DNA of 64,000 bases from positions 90,294,443 through 90,358,442 of the forward strand of contig CATQJL010000316.1 in assembly GCA_958299035.1 (NCBI GenBank), in the 5' to 3' direction. This document shows positions 38,801 to 48,309 of the stretch, piece after piece. The notes beneath the pieces were generated by a model. That model searched no databases. It was not told where the DNA came from and was given only the letters and a program-made list of their open reading frames with translations. Position numbers and translations under genes: made by a program. Numbering within the stretch: position 1 is the first letter of the stretch; every line of letters begins with the position of its first letter. Origin of the DNA: Cylicocyclus nassatus. Taxonomy: Eukaryota > Nematoda > Chromadorea > Rhabditida > Strongylidae.

Positions 38801-41800
38801 CAAACCAGAGCCCCTAACCTTTGATTACGCATAATTGGTGACGCACTTGACCAAATGAGGGAATTGTTTCTCTCTCACCATATATTTGACTTGGCGAAAA
38901 CGCTATAATCAACTTTCATGCGCTTCTCAGCATGGCCTGAAATAACCTTTGAAGATTATTCTTATAAAACTAAGGAGGGTGCCATAAACATCTAGGCCGG
39001 AACGACTTCGAACGGAGAATCAGTTTTTGTGACTTTTGATCTCTGTGCATAGAAATTTGAAGTCTTGCTTAGTAGTGTAGTCGATCGTTTGTAGTCTCAA
39101 GAGTTTGTTATTAAGTACCAAATTATTCAATTCTATTCTAAAGTGTATAAGTCTTCGCATGTACTGGGGATAATGTTAAGAATAGTTTTGAAACTCGTTG
39201 GATTGTTATAAGTAATTATTATCCAGAATAAAAAACATCAAATCAAAAAAAATATAAAATCAAATTTGTTACCCTTTCTGTTTATATGTATCCACTTCTG
39301 AAAATTGAAAGAATTTCCCTAATTCAGGGACGAAGTGGCGGTGGACGAAGAAGATGAAGAAGTGCATGAGTTGAGAGAATTATTCAAACGTGAAGACGAT
39401 GTGATCAGTCGAGCGTCAGGCATCTCAAGGAGGTGAGCCGGGGACTTTTTGATAAAATGCTATCAGTAGGCAACAAGAGAAGGGTCAGTCTAAAAAAAAT
39501 GCAGCGTAGAGGTAGCTTTCAAAAATTTCAGTAACGCTTTGTCGGCGTCAGCTGTAGCTTAATCAAAAAGAAAATATTTGGCAGCAGATTTTCACATAAC
39601 GACTGAACCCTATCAGGGCTTGATGTTGAGAATGTGACTTTTCAACACTTTGCGATTTCGTCTAAGGAAAACGTTTGTGGTCTAAAGTCCAGTGATCGTA
39701 GTACTCATGATTCCAGATCGAACCAAACGGAAGATCTTGCCGATTTTGACGACAACATCTCTACCATCGTTCTGGATCACTATTTGCCATTGTCAAGAAG
39801 CAGTCGTAAGTTTTCATTTAGAAAAAAATACAAATAAACTGCTCCATCTGCAAATGAAGATTAATAGAACCAGGGTCAAAATACAGATAAAAAGCTAACG
39901 TCTACGGAAACAATACAGTGCTTGCTTATAGCATTACTTTTTTATTTTGGAAAAATGCATGCACATCTTTGAGCAAGGGATCAAACAGATAGAAAAAAAG
40001 AATTTGGAAATGGGTGCAGAGTTATAGATTTAAGCTGATGAAGTCAGATAAGATCTAAAAGTACGAAAAAATTATATTGTGCAGACGCTCCCATTGTTGC
40101 TACTAGTTCTGAAGCAAATATTGAATTACAGAAGCATTTTATTCTTTAAGCTTTGAAAGTTCACAGGAAAGCTTCTATTTTCAACAAATTTGCATTGTTA
40201 CATGCAACTTCCGTATTCCCAATATTCCCATCTTCGCTATGGTGAAGTGGAGCGAGAACGATGTGTTTGTTGACTCATTTGAATCCCGACAAATAAACAT
40301 TCACGAACGCGCCTAATTTGAAATTGATGATCCTTAGATGGTTGCAGATAATTGCTCCGATTTTCCAACGTTGCAGCTATTACTTCTCTTAGAAAATTTG
40401 AACTTTTCGGGAAGATCAAAATTTCTAGGCAACGATGCTTATCTTTTGAAAACTTTGCTCAAAATCTTTATAATTCTGAAGGAACATACTCTTTTGACTG
40501 ATTCCGCTTATTTCAAAGAACATAGCAGGAATACATTTCCTACTTGTGAGTTCAACTGGGGAAGCGTTTAGAGACAGAAAATTGCTGCAAATTCTTGTGT
40601 TCTCTCGTTTCAAGGCAAGGTACATTTTGTTATAGCAGCCCTTGAATAGTTCCTTCCACGAAGAGCTCCTTGTAGACCATTAAATTCATCTGTTTCCTTA
40701 TGAATAACATAATGTGGACCCTCTGGTCGGCTGCGTTGCTATTAATCCAGTTTTTGGCCAATCATCGACAATGATGGTGGTTAATAATATATATATAGCA
40801 TTCTATTAGCTCCGTGAATGCATCTGTAGAGTAGAATGAATCAAATTCCTATTACTGCTATCAGAACTGATTACGCTGCTATCATGACATGATTACTTGC
40901 AAAAAATACACATAATCCCAGAACTTCAATTTTTTCAACTGTTTGAATCTCGCATGAGCATAACTTGTAATTTGGGATTCCTGCTTTCTAAAAGAAATTA
41001 CATGAACCATCCCAACATTTAAATTCGGCCACGAGCAGCTCTGGATTTCTCTGGCACATTCCCGGTTGCAACTGAGTTCGCCGTCATCATAACCGTAGTC
41101 ATCAATTTTGAAAACTTTTTATATACCTTTTCGTAATTTGTTTATTTCGTTGAAGCGTATGTGTACAGCACGCAAATTCCTCCAGTCGATAAATCAGATG
41201 ACACATTCGTAAATTTCCGAACAGTTTATGAGCGATTCTGGGTATATAGGCTATTTTGGGTGTTATAGGCTCCACTCCATAATTCAATCTGCCTTCCTTG
41301 CATGAAATGGCTAACTACGACTTTATGAAGTGGGAACAATTCCTTACAGTTTACTAAGTAATCAGCGGAAATTCAGAAGTAGTTTTTAGAAAAAAAACAA
41401 ATATTAGGATAACATGTGACTTCTCATTTGCTTTCGCTTTCTTTTCGTCATTGTCTTCTCATTGAATAACAAATTTTTCGGCTCTAGCATATAAATTAGT
41501 AGTTTTTTTGGTTGCATGATTTTTGCAAGATAGAAAATTTTGAAGAAAACTATCAAATGAGATTATGGACAGCAAATAAGTCGAGCGTTACATTAGGGAC
41601 ACTTCTTGGAGCAACTGTTATTAAGTATCTATCTAAGCTAAGCTTATCGCTTGATTCAATAGGTTCACACTTGCATTCTGCTATTTAGTATTTCAGCCAG
41701 AAAGACAACTGGTCATTTGATGCATTATCTTAATTATTAGAAGATTTTAGAAAAATACCGATATAACCTTCAACAAAAGTTTTGGTGGGCTCCTATGCTT

Positions 41801-44800
41801 TTGAAAAAAAAAACTTCACTTTAGAAAACTTTAAAAGCTGCGAATGCTTGCATTTTTAGCAAATTTCAATGTCATTGCTTGCGTGCCCTAACAATATTTT
41901 TTTTCAATCTAAAAAGCTTCTGATAGCCTTTTTGATTAGTCGCTATATCTTTTGAACGACGCTTGCTGTGTCGTAACCGATCCATAATACTTATGGCTTA
42001 GATTTTGGAGATTTCAGTCGCAGCTATTGAACGGAAATACGCAGTAACCCTGGAATTCTGCTCCACAAGTTCAATATGAAAAGCCAAAAAAGCGAAAAAA
42101 AACGGTGTGATTTACATCATAACGCTTCAGCGGTTTACATACAGTTTCTGACTTCCTGCTCCTACACAGATACCATATAATTTTTCCATACTTTCAAACT
42201 GAAAACCCGTTTGGTTTGTAAAAAAATTTACCGATGAGCACGGGAGGTGTGACTAGAATTCAGTGCTCAGTACTTAAGGTGCAGGCTTATTACAAATCTT
42301 GTTGTGAAAAAATGGAAAAAAATCCCAGCACAATCTGTGGCCGTATTCATTAAGCCTACCTACTGGGTAGCGGAACCCAGTGAGTTCCGCTATGGCTAGG
42401 CTTAACTTACAAGATCGGTATTCAAGAAGCTATTGGGTCCGCAAACCCAGCAGTGCTTTCTGTGAATATTGCCACCCCAGTAACACTGTTCTCGGTTATC
42501 CATTGGGTAGAGGAACCTATTAGACTCGTTGATGAATACGGCCAAAGATTTTGGGGTCCCGCCAAGCTATGGCATATGAAACGTTGAAAAATATCCTTCC
42601 ACCGATAATTTCAACGTTTCATTTCCACTGCAGAGGTTTTTCACTGCACGCAGGAAATGAAGCAATTTGCATGGCTGCTTTTCATTCCGGCGCTTTTTTC
42701 GTCGAGGAAATAAATATGTGTGAAAATCACAATTTTCTGCAGGAAATCGTATAGAAATGTACTCACGGTGAAAAAATTCCATGTTCAGGGCAGAAATTCT
42801 CTACGTCTGTGCTTTAATGCCCACTTCTTAAATCGTGTTCATAGGCTCATGTAGCCGCGTATTTCCCGCCAATTTGCGCGCTATGAACAAAGCCTTTTCG
42901 TTAGCCTCCAAGAAAAGTTAAACTTAGAATCAAAATCAGCGTGGTGATTCTCGGATTTGAGCTGTTCCTGTATATTATCCCTACGATGTCACGACCATTA
43001 ATTTTTATTCAATTTTTTCAGAAATCAATTACGACGAAGACACGCTTTCATCCGAATTTTCGTTGAATCTGGTTGTTCGGGAAGAGACCGAGCCCGAAGA
43101 AAGGTAAATTTTTCTGGAAAGTTTAGGGCCAGTTTATCTTGAAGGCAAATATATGAAAGGGAAGCCTGTAAAAGAAGTCTTTTGTAGCAAGTTAGAATAA
43201 TGATTTTCAATAGTTATTAAGATTAGTTACATAGGTGACAGAATTCTATATTATGCAGTCATAGAGTATGTGGCCTCTGGAATTTTTTTGGCACATTGTA
43301 ATTTTTGCAAAACTTTTTAAGGCTTAGCTATCTGTCATTGTAAATATACGGAATACAAATACAGCGTATTGAACGAGTTAAGAAAGAAGTAAGTAAAGCG
43401 TTTGAGAATAAGCTTTATCCTCAAATGCTGACGTGCCTATTTCTATTTTCTACTTTTTTACTGCTTGTTGGGTCTTGTATAGCCCCAAAGAACAACTGAA
43501 AATAGGGTAAAACGTAGGATTTGGGTAATCCATACGCTAGATGTCAAAAAGCACCACGTTGATCGTGAATCATCTGCATCGCCTTGACTTTTCGAGGGAA
43601 ATGGCCCAATCTCTTGGGATTTTTGGCCAGATATATCGCTTAGCTATGGTTCAGTTTATGCGCCACGATCTCGTCGATCAACAAACGCCATATGTCATCT
43701 TAGCCATTCATGCAAAATCTCAGAAATTCACTGCATTCATAGTCCTGGAGACCGACATTTTGGCAGGGTTGCACGAGGCACTAATTTTGGAAGTATTCTG
43801 ACTTATACTTACTTACTACATACTTCAAAAATTTCCCCTTGGTTGCAAAAAGCTAACTGTCATCTTTTCCTACTTTGAGTGATTCAAGTACATGAAACTT
43901 AGAAAATGGCCGCTTGACTTATCAAACGCTTTGAAGTTGAAAAAAAAAGGTTTTCCTGCCTAGAGCTTAGTTTCGCTCATCCTATCCTCTTGCGGTGAGC
44001 AATAGATAATTCGTTTTATTACTAACCAGTGCGTCACCTCTGCTTCGCAGAGGCTCGCACTGGCTCTACTATCTATGTGCCTTACTCATTCTCGTAAAAT
44101 CATGGCACTGGAACTCACCGCGCTATGCCGGCTACCACGAATAAAATGTAAACAACCACTCATTTAGAAAGTTTTTTCACGTGAGATCGGTGATTTCGCG
44201 TAGATGAAACTTTTCGCAGGAAGACAAACGCAAATTTGAACAGGTTTTTCGATTTGTCATGGCATGGTAGTCGCCATAGAGGTAATAGTAGCCGTGAGCT
44301 ACATCTTTGTGCGAAAATCTCTCAAAAGCTTGGCTAGAACCTTGGCAAATTGACCATTTACACAACCTATTCGTTTTGGCGCCCTTTTCGTTATGTAGTA
44401 AACTTTCGACCATTTCTCGGGCTAAGCTCCATCGCTTGTACATTTGCTTACCAAACTCATCCACGGCTTTGCAAAAAGCGTTGATTCGGACCCAATTTTG
44501 CGGGCCAGAAGCCAAGTGGATCCGTTTGACGCGCAAATTCTGAAGGATCCACCCAGCGAATCCGTTCGTGCTTTTGCATGGTGGAGTTCTACATTGGTAG
44601 CATGCGCTATGCAAAATTTGAGCTCTGGATGTTGGCTGGAACCCGCTATATGAATTTCGTTACAGACAGACAGACAGACACACACACACACAAAGTCACG
44701 TAAACACCCTTAGCCCGTTATTATAATTACTAATATTAGATGTCAAGTTCAGTTTATAATATCAATCTTAAGCTACGGCAAAAGTAAAATCTCAATAAAC

Positions 44801-45547
44801 TGCTGTAGTCAATTAGAAATGTTGTCGTTTTTCTGATTTCTTCTCATCAACTCTTTGTATCATAGTAACTCAGTCAGATATCTCATATCTTTGCGAAAAT
44901 CTTGATCGGTTTAATGGAAAATTTGTTTGGTCAAACATTTGAGACTCTTTCATTTGCTATTCACTCTAGATTTTAAGTGTTTATAGTACGTATGCAGACC
45001 TTGGCGACGAATTTTTCTAACTCTAACCATTGGTACGATCATGGTGTCAGTATCATCTTGCTTTTAGAAATATGTTGTCATCTTTTGAATTCTTAGTTAA
45101 AGATGAAGATACAGCGTACACTGTTAAGTTTTCTAAAGTGCAGCTCTGTTGTAGTTTTTTTTTCAAGCATACCGCTAATTTTTTTCAAAATTCCAGGTTG
45201 AGAAAATAATTTGTAGCTTGCAATACAAGGACTGAAGTCAACCTCACTGACTTTTTTGCTGGAGAGAACATAGAAACAATTGCTAGCAGCATACAGTAGA
45301 GAGTTTGGCTAGTAAAAAAAACTCTCCCGAGGTCGACAAAACATTTTGAACTTGGAAAATGTTTGAACTAAAAAAAGTCTACTACAAATCTGTGTAGCTG
45401 CTTTTCTTCTCTTCTCCAAGCCTGAAACATTTCAGCTCTGGAACCGCATCGTCAACGGTACAAACAGATCTTTCACTGGTAAACTTCGACGAGGAACTAG
45501 CCACATACCTAACCAAGCTGAACGACGGACGGCCCATCAGTCCGGAG
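26691..45547 (+). CDS. Large multi-exon gene (12 exons seen), unknown hydrophilic cytoplasmic protein, N-terminal part
   Basis: Twelve exons (26691-26838, 27318-27389, 28939-29115, 29916-29994, 31553-31641, 32542-32700, 36629-36751, 37836-37926, 39328-39432, 39717-39805, 43022-43103, 45436-45547) join with the frame kept at all eleven junctions and encode 442 residues. The first ATG is preceded in frame by TGA 21 bases upstream, so it is a real start. The protein has no signal peptide or membrane segment. It is rich in Ser, Arg, Glu, Asp and Pro and is probably disordered. Visible motifs: RRQS (residues about 24-27) and RRRRMS in exon 3, both basophilic-kinase-like sites; a Pro-rich block PPLNKSPPAGSP in exon 4; a Ser-rich DLSSLRISSSSPR block in exon 7; a highly acidic stretch in exon 9. 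I do not recognise the family. The last exon ends in phase 0, so the protein continues. Confidence 0.85.
27318..27389 (+). CDS. Large gene, exon 2
   Basis: 72 bp after acceptor GCATTCCAG, donor GTG|GTAAGG, phase 1 in and out. Encodes EPFCSPIVPHIPIRQRLATR and a short Gly/Thr tail. Too short to show on its own; phase continuity supports it. Confidence 0.75.
28939..29115 (+). CDS. Large gene, exon 3
   Basis: 177 bp, acceptor TTTTTCAG, donor AGAG|GTGAGC, phase 1 in and out. It reads VEVGDEPPLVGGSYAGS, then a four-Arg cluster GQRRRRMSLLQTLRQQNRQ and an Asn/Asp/Ser-rich end. The Arg cluster before Met-Ser is a likely phosphorylation or membrane-lipid contact site (inference). The long minus-strand frame over this exon is its shadow. 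Confidence 0.85.
29916..29994 (+). CDS. Large gene, exon 4 (Pro/Lys-rich)
   Basis: 79 bp, acceptor ATTTCAG, donor CTAA|GTGAGT, phase 1 in and phase 2 out. Encodes DTSSPPLNKSPPAGSPSKKP and FANLKSK. The spaced prolines could bind SH3 or similar domains (inference). Confidence 0.8.
31553..31641 (+). CDS. Large gene, exon 5
   Basis: 89 bp, acceptor CTTTTTAG, donor GGTG|GTGAGT. Encodes LFGKRDKHRTDATSFNPSEE and HSQSCDIIG. The same frame is open leftward to an ATG at 31227, giving a possible alternative start; see findings. Confidence 0.8.
32542..32700 (+). CDS. Large gene, exon 6
   Basis: 159 bp, acceptor TATTTGTAG, donor ACAA|GTGAGT, phase 1 in and out. Begins GRSRKSPSTTNDSGRGSQ, then VIGETVAIIERPNDENDE and a basic end KPYRRIRT. 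A mixed charged, disordered composition. Confidence 0.85.
33443..33450. promoter_or_regulatory. CRE-like palindrome TGACGTCA inside intron 6
   Basis: A perfect CREB/ATF-type octamer, with CGACGTCAA near 33337 and CGACGTCAAG near 33510 within 200 bp. Three such sites in a GC-richer patch suggest an intronic enhancer or internal promoter. This is inference; no start site is visible. A further TGACGTCATC lies at 37943, just after exon 8. Confidence 0.3.
35582..35629. repeat. CA microsatellite plus perfect GC-rich hairpin with GAA loop
   Basis: A short CACACACAC run leads directly into CCAGTCCG-G-AGCGCCGC-GAA-GCGGCGCT-T-CGGACTGG (35593-35629), a 16-bp stem broken by one mismatch. The outer stem CCAGTSCG and the three-base loop match the hairpin at 44026-44063. 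It looks like the terminal structure of a transposon, here possibly a solo end. Confidence 0.7.
36629..36751 (+). CDS. Large gene, exon 7 (Ser/Asp-rich)
   Basis: 123 bp, acceptor TTTTCCAG, phase 1 in and out. Encodes SCPDLSSLRISSSSPRAP, then IVDSESEDDATAAAERNSSP. The donor is ACCG|GTTCGT, weaker than the others, so the exact end is slightly uncertain. The composition suggests heavy phosphorylation by acidophilic kinases such as CK2 (inference). Confidence 0.8.
37836..37926 (+). CDS. Large gene, exon 8 (Arg/Gln-rich)
   Basis: 91 bp, acceptor ATTTTTCAG, donor CAAT|GTGAGC, phase 1 in and phase 2 out. Encodes AADCLVERRLMRRAMEVQQR and QHRPQRAQLA, likely a basic helix. Confidence 0.8.
39328..39432 (+). 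CDS. Large gene, exon 9 (acidic)
   Basis: 105 bp, acceptor TAATTCAG, donor AGGAG|GTGAGC, phase 2 in and out. Encodes MDEVAVDEEDEEVHELRELF, then KREDDVISRASGIS. The switch from the basic exon 8 to this acidic stretch is sharp. Confidence 0.85.
39717..39805 (+). CDS. Large gene, exon 10
   Basis: 89 bp, acceptor GATTCCAG, donor CAGTC|GTAAGT, phase 2 in and phase 1 out. Encodes SNQTEDLADFDDNISTIVLD, then HYLPLSRSS. Confidence 0.8.
39806..43021 (+). other. Intron 10 of the large gene (3.2 kb)
   Basis: Apart from a foldback element at 42339-42543 I see no gene or strong structure. The frames at 40338, 40425 and 42551-42782 lie on opposite strands over the same AT-rich DNA and are shadows. Confidence 0.5.
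42339..42543. mobile_element. MITE-like element with GGCCGTATTCAT ends (205 bp)
   Basis: The left end GGCCGTATTCATTAAGCC and right end ...GATGAATACGGCC are inverted copies. Inside, CTACTGGGTAGCGGAACCCA, TATTGGGTCCGCAAACCCAG and ATTGGGTAGAGGAACCTATT are related direct sub-repeats. GC-richer than the intron around it and without coding capacity. Confidence 0.7.
43022..43103 (+). CDS. Large gene, exon 11
   Basis: 82 bp, acceptor TTTTTTCAG, donor AAAG|GTAAAT, phase 1 in and phase 2 out. Encodes INYDEDTLSSEFSLNLVV, then REETEPEE. Preceded by the 3.2-kb intron 10 (39806-43021). Confidence 0.8.
43541..43801 (+). CDS. Unsupported ORF in intron 11 (86 residues)
   Basis: An ATG-started frame reading MSKSTTLIVNHLHRLDF and ending ALILEVF-stop. 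It is less AT-rich than the intron around it. It could be a transposon-derived fragment or chance. No splice sites, signal peptide or family match are visible. Confidence 0.15.
   Translation: MSKSTTLIVNHLHRLDFSREMAQSLGIFGQIYRLAMVQFMRHDLVDQQTPYVILAIHAKSQKFTAFIVLETDILAGLHEALILEVF
44026..44735 (-). mobile_element. Candidate non-autonomous transposon: terminal hairpin to CA/CAGA microsatellite
   Basis: At one end lies a strong hairpin, CCAGTGCG-TCA-CCTCTGC-TTC-GCAGAGG-CT-CGCACTGG (44026-44063). About 600 bp away is a CAGA/CA microsatellite (44664-44691) followed by an AT-rich tail. The DNA between is GC-richer than the intron and carries a 145-residue minus-strand frame that starts at TTG, possibly a decayed coding remnant. 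The hairpin matches the design of the one at 35593, which also sits by a CA run. Read on the minus strand, the hairpin would be the 3' end, as in Helitrons, but I cannot show the diagnostic ends. Confidence 0.4.
44664..44691. repeat. CAGA/CA microsatellite
   Basis: Four CAGA units pass into about seven CA units. Located at one edge of the candidate element 44026-44735. Confidence 0.9.
45436..45547 (+). CDS. Large gene, exon 12
   Basis: 112 bp, acceptor ACATTTCAG, donor GGAG|GTAAGC, phase 2 in and phase 0 out. Encodes SSGTASSTVQTDLSLVNFD, then EELATYLTKLNDGRPISPE. The helical EELATYLTKLND segment is the most ordered-looking part of the protein so far. The downstream exon is not certain; see 61990. 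Confidence 0.85.
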
Positions 45548-46897
45548 GTAAGCGAGGTTTTTGAAGAGGAAGGAAGAGGAAGTAGAAGAAAGGGAGGTAG
45601 ATGTATGAATAAGAGAAATGTGGAAGCGAAAAGAGAAGGAAGTGCCAAATTGTGTGTTTGTGGTTTGTTTTTGAGATGATAAACCAAAATGTTGTGCCTG
45701 TGAGTTACCGTATCTTTATAACTACAGCAAATGGCGCACTTCATAGACGGTAAAATAGTTCAGGGCAAGAGATTCACATCACCTTCGTGATTCTTCGCAT
45801 AAAATCCGAGAGATTCTTCGTAGGGTGTCCACAAAAGAATTATGGTCATAAACAAAGTTGGACATACTACCTTAGAGTTATACACCGCTTCTACAGTCAG
45901 CGGAACTGAATCTGAAACGCACAACAAAAAAAGAATACAATAAAAGAAACAAAGCATTGAACCAACACTGGGATGCGTATAATTTGGAGTTGAACGATGG
46001 CTCCGCTTAAATCCGTTTAAAATCACTTTTTATTAACGAAAAAAGAAACCTTTGATCTGAGATTTAGTGCAATTACAGAAAAGAGGAAATGTAGCAATGA
46101 ACATCGTCCCTATCCCGTTGACAGACTTTTTCCTGTCTTCTTCATTCATCCCTTTTGAAAATACCTTTTCAAATTGCTTCGATCTCGTTTGAGTTTGAGT
46201 TGCAGAATTTGCAAATAATAGTGCGCGATTACTATGGATTTCATTATCGTGCAATTGCACACATTATTACCACGCCTCCCAACTGCAGTGCTAACAGATG
46301 ACCTGAATAAAGAAGGGAAAAACAAATTTCCGTGTAATTATCTAGGCGTTCAAAAAACATTTAGATCTCTTTTTGGAGATGTTTAATCTATGCTGAGCTC
46401 CATTTCTCGGTGAGCAGGGAAAAGTTTATACGTATTTTCTCGGAATAAGTCTTGTCTAAATTTTGACTTCCTGTCCTCCAGTCAAATGCAACATTGCGAT
46501 CTGCAAATTTAGTAGAGCTTGTTGCGAAGCTTGCATCTTCTGGAAGTTCGGTTGATTACGGCATATTCAGCCGCTCTGAGCAGAGACAAGCGCACAATTG
46601 GCCGCGTTGATTCGGTTGCGGTTGTGTTCGGTTTGAAAAATTTATTTTCGTTCCGGCTTCCAGATCCTCTTTGCTTCGGTTTGCAACAAATTACTGTGCT
46701 TTTGAATTTTTGAACTTCCAAAATCTGAAGATTCAGCTTTTCTCTACTTTTTAGAAACGAAAAAAATGTCCAAATGTTTTGTGTAGATTTATTTCTATGC
46801 GATTATGCACTTTTTAGAGCGTAAAATCCAGTTTCCACCAAGATTTGAATGCCTTAAGACTCTCTGAATTGCAGTAATATCGCTTGGAGCACGTTTG
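45548..46897. other. Stretch between exon 12 and the first peptide gene
   Basis: No firm gene. A minus frame at 45760-46026 contains an internal Met followed by a hydrophobic run (MLCFFYCILFLLCVS), resembling a signal peptide, but the continuation has no family likeness. A plus and a minus frame at 46509-46721 overlap in GC-richer DNA. Confidence 0.35.
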
Positions 46898-46903
46898 TTT
46901 ATT
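46898..46903 (-). terminator. Polyadenylation signal AATAAA of peptide gene 1
   Basis: AATAAA on the minus strand, about 52 bases after the TGA of peptide gene 1, in an ACGTTTGTTTATT context similar to that after genes 2 and 3. Confidence 0.5.
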
Positions 46904-46954
46904 GTAATAGTTAAACGAAAGTTCAAATGCGTAAAATTTTTCCTGCTTCAAACT

Positions 46955-47071
46955 TCAAACGACTGGTTTTGTGGCGTTACCGGGAAGGGCATAACCATTT
47001 GTTCTACAAAACTCCGACACGTACTGGTTGCTGAAGGAACAGTTGGTATTACAGACAGCATCCGCAATTTT
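46955..47071 (-). CDS. Peptide gene 1, exon 2
   Basis: 117 bp including the TGA stop; 38 residues from KIADAVC to KPVV. Cysteines at residues 67, 71 and 82 of the full protein. Confidence 0.75.
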   Translation of the reverse strand, partial: KIADAVCNTNCSFSNQYVSEFCRTNGYALPGNATKPVV

Positions 47072-47574
47072 CTAAAAATTCTGATAAAAATTAAATGCCA
47101 AAACATTGGGACAAAAGTCACAAATTTGGGTCAAAGTGCTGCGGAAACGCTACGATTTTGCAGCATTTCCGCAGCGCTTTATGGAAAGTGCTGCGGAAGT
47201 GCCGAATGTTGATCTCTCTGACGTCAATTTCCTTAGAAACCCCGAATTTTGGGACGTGCACTTTTTCAGTGGTTAAGAAAATGCTGCGGAACCGCTGCAA
47301 GTTCTGCTTGTTCTGTGGAAGTCCCGGTAAATTGTCGGAAAAAATCTTGTCTTTATGGAAAGATGGTGCTTTCTTAGAAATTTCTGGTGCTTACCTTCAC
47401 ATCGAGACCCTCGCAACACTTATCATCAATATTGACGTTGACTATGGGGTTGTTGGTCCCATTGACAGCAGCTTGATCACAACATTTATCCTCGATATTC
47501 ACATTGACTATGGGACTACTTGAAGCGACGGTGAATAGCACTGTCACAAAGACAATAATGATATGTGAACTCAT
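46955..47574 (-). CDS. Peptide gene 1: secreted cysteine peptide with duplicated PIVNVNI-DKCC segment (98 aa)
   Basis: Exon 1 is 47395-47574 and exon 2 is 46955-47071; the 323-bp intron has donor AAG|GTAAGC and acceptor TTTTTAG, phase 0. Residues 1-20 are a signal peptide (MSSHIIIVFVTVLFTVASSS). The mature part has PIVNVNIEDKCC (21-32), a linker, then NPIVNVNIDDKCC (42-54). Exon 2 begins KIADAVCNTNC and ends KPVV-stop. Compared with paralogue 3 it lacks two cysteines (CSF for CAC, LPG for IPC). It is the most diverged of the three minus-strand paralogues and lies antisense to the gap between plus-strand exons 12 and 13. Likely a secreted, disulfide-bonded peptide of unknown role. Confidence 0.8.
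47072..47394 (-). other. Intron of peptide gene 1 with repeated GCTGCGGAA motif
   Basis: The 323-bp intron carries TGCTGCGGAA three times on the plus strand (near 47137, 47189 and 47282) and once inverted as TTCCGCAGCG (47167). The introns of genes 2 and 3 do not show it, so it is an insertion or a local expansion. Confidence 0.6.
47395..47574 (-). CDS. Peptide gene 1, exon 1
   Basis: 180 bp, 60 codons, from ATG to the Asp-Val-Lys at the donor. The only copy with two PIVNVNI-DKCC segments; the repeat unit is 66 bp (22 codons). Confidence 0.8.
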
Positions 47575-47628
47575 GGCTTTCCAAAAAGGCCAAATGGAAA
47601 GCTTAGAGGGGAGTATCGTTTCGTTCTC

Positions 47629-47639
47629 CTTATATATGT
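47629..47639 (-). promoter_or_regulatory. TATA box of peptide gene 1
   Basis: CATATATAAGG on the minus strand, 55-65 bases before the ATG. The leader holds GAGCTTTCCATTTGGCC, closely matching GAGCTTTCCAATTTGGCC in gene 3. Confidence 0.55.
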
Positions 47640-48309
47640 TTGATTAGCTTCTAATTACCATAATAATCAATTGCTTTATATATTTTGAACAGCACTACTC
47701 ACGAAGGACACCATTCTTATCTATGTTATTCAAATTAGTTACATAGGACAACGATCTTTCCCACGTTTCTAGAAATTCATTTCTATGACTTCGTTTCGTC
47801 TGCAGTATAGAACTTCACAAATATTTTGCAGCACTCGATGATTTTTACACAACTCAGACCTACACAATTTGCATATTCTCGCTACCCTCCCTTGTTTTAC
47901 ATGGTAAATACGACATATGAAAATAGAATCAATTTGATTGGCATATTTGGACCGGAGCATTTGTTTTTGTGCGGGATAACAGCCTTCCATTCTAGGCTTT
48001 TGTTGATTGAACGGTGGGCCTTCTATTTTTTTAAGGGGAGCAGGGAGAATTTTCAAGAACTTATTGAGAACTTTTGAACTATTCGAACATCCGGTTGTTA
48101 TTCATCTTGTCCAGCGTTCGATAAGCCGTGCCACAGCCCACAAAGGAAAAAATTATATCAAAAAAGCTGAGAATGAGAGAATCAAATTCCTCCGCACAAC
48201 GCTAAAATGAAGTGATTTGGGACACAATTTCAAAATCTGTGAATAGGGAAATTCGACATGGATATCTTCTTCTGTGTTGTGTTATGATTACATAATCATC
48301 GCTCTAAAA

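Noticed and set aside
44177..44614. 145-residue minus-strand frame as a host gene
   Set aside because: Starts at TTG and lies inside a candidate transposon bounded by a hairpin and a microsatellite; no family match.
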